NCBI GenBank assembly: GCA_017408185.1
Contig: JAFQVE010000577.1
Span: 1-9,507 of the forward strand
Origin: Oscillospiraceae bacterium
GTDB lineage: Bacteria > Bacillota_A > Clostridia > Oscillospirales > JAAYXM01
Direction: 5' to 3'
Length of the DNA: 9,507 nt
Every line of letters begins with the position of its first letter. Position 1 is the stretch's first letter. Of this stretch, positions 6,113 through 9,507 are shown one piece after another. Under the pieces are notes generated by a model, which worked only from the letters and a program-made list of their open reading frames with translations, was not told the origin of the DNA and did no database searches. A program made the translations under genes and the position numbers.

Positions 6113-6131
6113 ATTTCCGGAGAGACTGCGT
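6081..6131 (+). promoter_or_regulatory. Hairpin hiding the ribosome binding site of oxidoreductase 2 (predicted translational-coupling element)
   Basis: AGTCTCTCCGG (6085-6095) pairs perfectly over 11 bp with CCGGAGAGACT (6117-6127). After one G-G mismatch (6084/6128) three more pairs form (6081-6083 with 6129-6131), ending just before the ATG at 6132. The 21-nt loop (6096-6116) contains the stop codon of the AraC gene (6110-6112). The downstream arm contains GGAGAG (6119-6124), the only good SD for the next gene. A ribosome finishing AraC would open the stem and free this SD. No U-run follows, so it is not a factor-independent terminator. The pairing is read directly from the sequence; the regulatory role is inferred. 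Confidence 0.7.
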
Positions 6132-7133
6132 ATGAAAAAAATAAAAATTGCACAGATAGGTACAAGTCGGAACAGCCACGGCGCTTCTATCTGGAACAGC
6201 CTTACAAAACAGAGCGATATATTTGAGCCGGCAGGCTATGCCTTGCCGGAGGGTGAGCGCAAAAAATTCCCGGAGCGTATTTCTGTTTTTGACGGATATC
6301 CGGAGTTGACGGTGCAAGAAATTTTAGATAATCCCGAAATCGAAGCCGTTGCCATAGAAACCGAGGAGGTGTATCTTACAAAATACGCTATTATGGCAGG
6401 AAAGGCAGGAAAGCATCTTCATATGGAAAAACCAGGGAGTGCCGATCCTTGTGCTTTCGAAAGCCTCATAGCCATATTAAAAGAAAAAAAGCTTGTTTTT
6501 TCTCTCGGATATATGTATAGGTTTAACCCGAAAATCAAAGAGGCCATTGAGAAGATAGCGCGTGGCGAGCTTGGTGAAATTTACTCAATAGAAGCACATA
6601 TGAATTGCAAGCAAAGCGCTGAGCTTCGAAAGTGGCTGGAGAATTTCCCCGGTGGGATGATGTTCTTTTTGGGTTGCCATTTGGTTGATCTGATTTACCG
6701 GATTCAGGGCGAGCCCTCAGAGGTCATACCGCTCAACTGTGCAACACGCTTCGACGGTGTTTCCTCAAAGGATTACGGTATGGCGCTTTTTAAATACCCA
6801 AACGGCATTTCATTTGCAAAAAGCTGTGGAAGTGAATTCGGTGGTTTTTTGAGACGACAGCTTGTTATATGCGGAGAAAAAGGAACGCTTGAAATAAAGC
6901 CATTGGAAACGCTCTGTGACGAAGGTCAATTTACCGTTATGAACGAATCCTACAGCACAAACTGGCACGAGCCATGGACCGCAACAAAAACAGAGGCATA
7001 TGACCGCTATGATGATATGCTTCGGAATTTTGCCGAAATGGTTCGCGGAAAAGAAAATCCTTACACGTATGATTATGAACTGAACCTGCACAGGCTTCTT
7101 CTTAAGGCCTGCGGGTATAATTTTCCAAAATAA
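6132..7133 (+). CDS. Gfo/Idh/MocA-family oxidoreductase 2
   Basis: A 333-residue cytoplasmic oxidoreductase of the same superfamily as the operon's first gene but clearly distinct in sequence. The Rossmann domain (about 1-125) opens with KIKIAQIGTSRNSHG, a variant of the glycine-rich loop. The catalytic EKP motif is intact (99-101, HMEKPGS). The C-terminal domain (about 126-333) carries LGYMYRFNP and GGMMFFLGCHLVD, with His183 as the candidate catalytic His, then the FKYPNGISFAKSC strand and GEKGTLEI, all typical of the family. The length fits. The SD GGAGAG (6119-6124) is 7 nt before the ATG but sits inside the 6081-6131 stem, so translation probably depends on passage through the AraC gene 19 bp upstream. 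Likely substrates are free or glycosidically linked sugars or their keto forms. The exact reaction cannot be read from the sequence. Confidence 0.9.
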   Translation: MKKIKIAQIGTSRNSHGASIWNSLTKQSDIFEPAGYALPEGERKKFPERISVFDGYPELTVQEILDNPEIEAVAIETEEVYLTKYAIMAGKAGKHLHMEKPGSADPCAFESLIAILKEKKLVFSLGYMYRFNPKIKEAIEKIARGELGEIYSIEAHMNCKQSAELRKWLENFPGGMMFFLGCHLVDLIYRIQGEPSEVIPLNCATRFDGVSSKDYGMALFKYPNGISFAKSCGSEFGGFLRRQLVICGEKGTLEIKPLETLCDEGQFTVMNESYSTNWHEPWTATKTEAYDRYDDMLRNFAEMVRGKENPYTYDYELNLHRLLLKACGYNFPK

Positions 7134-7148
7134 GAAAGGCCGAAAAAA

Positions 7149-8063
7149 ATGAAAAATGTGTTACTTATAGCCGGAGGCGGAACTTTAGGCACATATACTG
7201 CCAAAGAGCTTTTAAGACTTGGGCATAACGTCGATGTCATTTGTCTTGAAGACAAGGAAAACAGCCCAAAGCTTACATATCTTAAAGCCAACGCAACAGT
7301 TGATTATCTGCACAAGCTATTTGAGAAAAAGCATTACGACGGAATAATCAATTTCATTCACTACAAAGAGGTTTCGGACTATGAGCCTTATCACGAATTG
7401 CTCACTACAAGCTGTGAGCATCTGATATTTTTGTCTTCATACCGAATCTATGCAAAATCCAAACACCCGGTGACCGAAGAGTCCCCCATTCTGCTTGACG
7501 TAATAAAGGATAAGGATTTTTTAGAGAAAGAAAAATATTCTCTTTCAAAAGCAAGATGCGAAAGGTTTATAAGAAATTCATCCGCTCCCAAAAACTGGAC
7601 CTTTGTCCGTCCTGTAATATCGTTCTCGGACAGAAGGCTGGATCTGATTATGCATACAGGTCATCAGGTTATAGATGCAGCAAAAAACGGAGAAACGCTT
7701 ACTCTTCCGCTTGAAGCTAAAAACCTGACGGCGGGGCTTGATTGGTCCGGAAACACCGGAAAGCTCATTGCAAATCTTTTATTCAAAAAAGAGTGCATAG
7801 GCGAGGCTTATACAATTTCATCTGCTCCTAATATGACCTGGGGACAGATAGCCGATATTTATTCAAGACTTACAGGTGTGACCTTCAAGTGGGAGCCTGC
7901 GGATTATCCGCGTGAGCTGTGGCACTGGCACTTTGACAGAGCTTATGACAGAAAGGTGGATAACACAAAGGTTTTAAAAGCCACCGGTCTTAAATCTGAG
8001 GATTTTAAATCAATTGAGGACGGTATAAAGATCGAGCTTGAAAAACTGAACTTCAGCAAATAA
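7149..8063 (+). CDS. NAD-dependent epimerase/dehydratase (extended SDR family)
   Basis: A 304-residue cytoplasmic protein. An N-terminal Rossmann domain starts with VLLIAGGGTLGTYTAKEL, a GGxGxxG-type loop (9-14). LSSYRIYAKS (95-104) supplies the strand with the active-site Ser, and Y130-S-L-S-K134 is the YxxxK catalytic pair. FVRP (152-155) follows, a landmark of extended SDRs. The C-terminal part (about 160-304) would bind the sugar portion. It includes a Trp-rich patch, RELWHWHFDRA (256-266), and the family-like end DNTKVLKATGLKSEDF. The family acts mostly on nucleotide sugars, but members in catabolic clusters may act on free sugars or sugar acids. The SD AAGAAAGG (7132-7139) overlaps the preceding stop codon (7131-7133) and is 9 nt before the ATG, suggesting coupled translation. 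The substrate is unknown. Confidence 0.85.
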   Translation: MKNVLLIAGGGTLGTYTAKELLRLGHNVDVICLEDKENSPKLTYLKANATVDYLHKLFEKKHYDGIINFIHYKEVSDYEPYHELLTTSCEHLIFLSSYRIYAKSKHPVTEESPILLDVIKDKDFLEKEKYSLSKARCERFIRNSSAPKNWTFVRPVISFSDRRLDLIMHTGHQVIDAAKNGETLTLPLEAKNLTAGLDWSGNTGKLIANLLFKKECIGEAYTISSAPNMTWGQIADIYSRLTGVTFKWEPADYPRELWHWHFDRAYDRKVDNTKVLKATGLKSEDFKSIEDGIKIELEKLNFSK

Positions 8064-8085
8064 TATACCTTTTCAGCGGCATTAC

Positions 8086-8091
8086 GGAGGG
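8086..8091 (+). promoter_or_regulatory. Ribosome binding site of the rhamnosidase-like gene
   Basis: GGAGGG lies 4 nt before the ATG at 8096, closer than usual. No other ATG in this frame occurs until residue 172, and the sequence just after 8096 is the conserved N-terminal part of the family. The start is therefore firm despite the short spacing. Confidence 0.7.
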
Positions 8092-8095
8092 CAAT

Positions 8096-9507
8096 ATGCA
8101 ATTTCATTCAAAGTGGATTACAACAAAAGACTTTATTGATTCGGAAAGAATCGATGTATACCGCAAGGAGCTTGATTTAAAGAAAGTGAAGGCTTCCGAA
8201 ATCACCTTCAGTCACTCGTATTTCAGGAACACCTTCAACGCAAAAAGCTCTGAAAAGTACATTATCAACATTTCTGCAGATGATTATTACAAGCTGTATG
8301 TAAACGGGCGTTTTGTTTGTCAAGGACCTGCAAACAGCTACCACGATACATATTATTACAACTCCGTTGATATTACACCGTATATTGCAGACGGAGAAAA
8401 CGCAATAGGCATTCACGTATATTATCACGGTCTTATAAACCGCCTCTGGAACAGCGGAGATAATCTGCAGGGTGTAATTGCGGATATTTTTTGCAACGGC
8501 AATTATTTCTTCGGAACAGATAAAACGTGGAAATATGATACCGCAAGAGAATATATACCCGGCAAAAGAGTTGGATACGATACGCAATTTATCGAAAACA
8601 TAGACTTTAATATGTCACAACCCGGATGGAACACACCGGATTTTGACGACAGCAAATATGAGTATGCTTTCGAAAAAAACAACGATGAACATATCTTTTG
8701 TGAAAAAGCCGAGGTAGTAGACACCTATACGATAAAACCTAAAGCCGTCGAAAAGCTTGGAGCAGATCATTATTTTGTGGATTTCGGTAAGGAATACACA
8801 GGACAGTTCCACATGGTTTTTAACGGTGAAAAGAACCAGAAGGTACTTCTGCTTTTCGGAGAAGAGCTGCAATCCGATAACGTAAAACAGGTCAGATATG
8901 ATATGCGTTGCAACTGTGAATACAAAGCAGAATGCACGCTTTCCGGAAAGCGTGACGAGCTGCTCTTCTTTGATTATATGGCATTCAGATACGCAGAAAT
9001 CCTCACCGACAAGGACAACCTTGACGCAAAAAGCATTGATATGTTTGTCAGACATCACCGTTTTGACAAAAAGCTGTCATCCTTTAAAAGCAACAATGAG
9101 CTTTTAAATCGGATTTGGGATATCTGCACGCAGGCTCTTATGGTTTCCGTACAAGAAACATACGTTGACTGCCCCACCCGTGAAAAAGGACAATATCTCG
9201 GAGATTTTATTGTTACGGGTGTTGCGCATATGTATCTGACCGGTGACTCTGCAATGTACCGCAAAGCTCTTTTCGATTTTGCAAATTCATGCAGAATATG
9301 CCCCGGAATGATGGCGGTTGCCCCCGGTGCATGGATGCAGGAAATAGCAGATTATTCATTACTTTATCCCTATGCAGTGCTAAAATATTTCCAATACACA
9401 AACGATTGCAAGACAGCGGAGGAGCTTCTGCCTGTAATTGATAATCTGATGCTGTATTTTAAAGGCTATGCCCGAAAAGATGGTCTGCTTGAAGGTATTA
9501 TGGATAA
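8096..9507 (+). CDS. Alpha-L-rhamnosidase-like glycoside hydrolase, GH78 type (N-terminal part; runs off right edge)
   Basis: An open frame of 470 codons with no stop before the edge. GH78 enzymes are commonly about 700-1000 residues, so roughly the N-terminal half is present. It opens with HSKWITT and YFRNTF, then an N-terminal beta-sandwich (about 35-150: YYKLYVNGRFV, GPANSYHDTYYYNSVDITPYI) as in rhamnosidase auxiliary domains. A second beta domain spans about 205-320, with VDFGKEYTGQF and FDYMAFRYAEI. From about 325 the six-hairpin (alpha/alpha) catalytic barrel begins. It contains ETYVDCPTREKGQYLGD (354-370), the counterpart of the GH78 acidic motif, with Asp358, Glu363 (candidate general acid) and Asp370. 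No signal peptide is present, so it should act in the cytoplasm on an imported rhamnoside or related glycoside. It begins 32 bp after the epimerase gene. Rhamnose specificity is likely but not proven, since the C-terminal part with the catalytic base is missing. Confidence 0.85.
   Translation, partial: MQFHSKWITTKDFIDSERIDVYRKELDLKKVKASEITFSHSYFRNTFNAKSSEKYIINISADDYYKLYVNGRFVCQGPANSYHDTYYYNSVDITPYIADGENAIGIHVYYHGLINRLWNSGDNLQGVIADIFCNGNYFFGTDKTWKYDTAREYIPGKRVGYDTQFIENIDFNMSQPGWNTPDFDDSKYEYAFEKNNDEHIFCEKAEVVDTYTIKPKAVEKLGADHYFVDFGKEYTGQFHMVFNGEKNQKVLLLFGEELQSDNVKQVRYDMRCNCEYKAECTLSGKRDELLFFDYMAFRYAEILTDKDNLDAKSIDMFVRHHRFDKKLSSFKSNNELLNRIWDICTQALMVSVQETYVDCPTREKGQYLGDFIVTGVAHMYLTGDSAMYRKALFDFANSCRICPGMMAVAPGAWMQEIADYSLLYPYAVLKYFQYTNDCKTAEELLPVIDNLMLYFKGYARKDGLLEGIMD

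Noticed and set aside
6085..6127. The strong hairpin at the araC/oxidoreductase 2 junction as an intrinsic transcription terminator.
   Set aside because: No run of T follows the stem on the plus strand (A-rich coding sequence follows), and none follows leftwards on the minus strand. The SD inside the stem points to translational control instead.
8177..9264. A series of minus-strand open frames (66-147 codons) at the right end.
   Set aside because: The plus strand here is one uninterrupted 470-codon frame with rhamnosidase-family motifs. The antisense translations are hydrophobic, Cys/Phe/Val-rich and lack any coherent domain.

Overview
The window looks like chromosomal DNA from an anaerobic, Gram-positive Clostridia-type bacterium, possibly an uncultured gut or rumen member of the Oscillospirales or a related order. 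This is inferred from moderately low GC with A-rich leaders, purine-rich Shine-Dalgarno (SD) sites before most genes, a Firmicutes-type sugar-binding lipoprotein, a secreted protein with Listeria-Bacteroides (InlB-type) repeats, and a sugar-catabolic gene set typical of such genomes. Species cannot be named from the sequence. No mobile element, CRISPR array, tRNA or rRNA was seen.

Layout: two divergent transcription units share a 222-bp control region (2418-2639). Leftwards (minus strand) runs a 732-residue secreted, beta-rich multidomain protein (219-2417). It is followed after 39 bp by the start of an ABC-transporter sugar-binding lipoprotein, which is cut by the left edge (1-179). Rightwards (plus strand) runs a tight seven-gene cluster: Gfo/Idh/MocA oxidoreductase 1 (2640-3587), D-2-hydroxyacid dehydrogenase (3640-4641), GNAT acetyltransferase (4655-5140), AraC-family regulator (5201-6112), Gfo/Idh/MocA oxidoreductase 2 (6132-7133), extended SDR / NAD-dependent epimerase (7149-8063), and a GH78-type alpha-L-rhamnosidase-like glycosidase cut by the right edge (8096-9507). 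No gene-free stretch exceeds 300 bases.

How the parts may fit together (inference): the secreted protein could bind a glycan outside the cell. The lipoprotein would hand an oligosaccharide or glycoside to an ABC permease encoded beyond the left edge. The signal-less GH78-like enzyme would cleave it in the cytoplasm. Four different predicted nicotinamide-dependent oxidoreductases would oxidise, epimerise or reduce the released or still-linked sugar. The cupin-AraC protein is the likely sugar-responsive regulator of both units. No sugar kinase, isomerase or aldolase is present, so the end of the pathway, if it is one, lies elsewhere.

The most striking non-coding feature is a near-perfect hairpin (6081-6131) at the araC / oxidoreductase 2 junction. 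It holds the araC stop codon in its loop and buries the SD of the next gene in its stem, which is the arrangement expected for a translational-coupling switch.
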